Part shown: piece after piece, positions 63,621 through 64,000 of the stretch
Numbering within the stretch: the stretch's first letter is position 1
How the letters are laid out: each line of letters opens with the position of its first letter
From: Dicaeum eximium
Taxonomy: Eukaryota > Chordata > Aves > Passeriformes > Dicaeidae
Length of the DNA: 64,000 bases
NCBI GenBank assembly: GCA_013396995.1
Contig: VWZP01002845.1
Span: 6,285,655 to 6,349,654, forward strand
Direction of reading: 5' to 3'
The notes under the pieces: model-generated
Told to the model about the DNA's origin: nothing
Database searches by the model: none
The model's input: only the letters and a program-made list of their open reading frames with translations
Made by a program: the position numbers and the translations under genes

Positions 63621-64000
63621 GTAAGTAGCGGCTCACGTCCGCGCGCCTTTCCCAGCGCCAGCCCTGCGTCAGGGAAGGGAAGGGTGATTCTTTTTTAATT
63701 AAATTGTAGGTAAAGATAATCTAGCGCTGAGGCTGAGCTGCCAAGCAAGACACGTACATTTGGAAGTGGAATTAGTGTGTCTGGCCCTAGGCAAGGGGAG
63801 CTCAAATGTGGTTAATTCCCTAGGATCCAATCAACAGGCCCAAATGATAAAATCCCAGTGTGGAGGTCCTCTAAAGCTGGAATTCTGATAGTCTTAAGAA
63901 TAGTCTAAAAATCAAAAACTCAGCGTAAAATAAACGTTGTGATAGAGCCTAGCTTTAATGGAAATTATTTCTGTATGAAATGTCATGTTAGCTGTGGCCA
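63621..64000 (+). other. ATP8A2: ATP8A2 intron after exon C (partial)
   Basis: This starts at a canonical GTAAGT donor and runs off the window. The first 50 bases are CpG-rich and the rest is AT-rich. The final ATP8A2 exon, with the GYAFS motif and stop codon, is not found here. Confidence 0.85.

Noticed and set aside
63621..64000. The final ATP8A2 exon with the GYAFS motif
   Set aside because: No matching sequence or acceptor is present before the window ends.
1..64000. CRISPR arrays, prokaryotic operons, phage or defence systems
   Set aside because: No spaced identical repeats, no ribosome-binding-site-linked frames and no compact gene organisation; the sequence is vertebrate intron.

Overview
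This window is vertebrate nuclear DNA, almost certainly from a bird and probably a songbird. It has large introns, low gene density, several CR1 LINE fragments, and a solo LTR of a type I recognise from avian endogenous retroviruses. It also has a reversed copy of a tRNA-Ile/CR1-tailed SINE resembling TguSINE1, which was described from zebra finch. There are no bacterial-style operons, CRISPR arrays or phage genes. The family names for repeats come from memory of the consensus sequences, not from a search.

The only protein-coding gene I can support is ATP8A2 on the + strand, a P4-ATPase phospholipid flippase. Three consecutive internal exons near its 3' end are present: A at 42314-42402 (transmembrane helix 10), B at 48164-48268 and C at 63529-63620 (cytoplasmic C-terminal tail). 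Splice phases join correctly (A to B after two bases of an Ala codon, B to C after two bases of a Ser codon, C ending one base into a codon). The joined peptide follows the ATP8A2 C-terminus closely, including [28 protein letters not shown]-like and [13 protein letters not shown] segments. The next exon, expected to carry the GYAFS autoinhibitory motif and the stop codon, lies beyond position 64000. The exon before A is not in the window, so the upstream intron is longer than 42 kb.

The rest is intron. Region by region: 1-3000 has two CR1 fragments; 3000-12100 is mostly plain sequence; 12150-12860 is AT-rich, dense in homeodomain-like motifs and looks like a conserved enhancer; 13253-13340 is a G/T-only tract; 19213-19285 holds a degenerate tRNA-Trp-like sequence; 22230-22306 is the SINE; 25200-27250 has CR1 tails and two enhancer-like blocks; 29782-30341 is a solo LTR in antisense; 31265-31555 is a small intronic CpG island. 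From 32000 to 42313 there is only plain intron. The A-B intron (5.8 kb) has one CR1 fragment. The B-C intron (15.3 kb) has a simple A-rich tract, two strong inverted repeats near 55.8 and 57.0 kb, and an enhancer-like block near 59.5 kb. Nearly all open reading frames here are chance or antisense frames.

I do not see an undescribed biological system. The items most worth checking are a GC-AG intron downstream of exon B, the intronic CpG island, the enhancer-like blocks and the tRNA-like relic.
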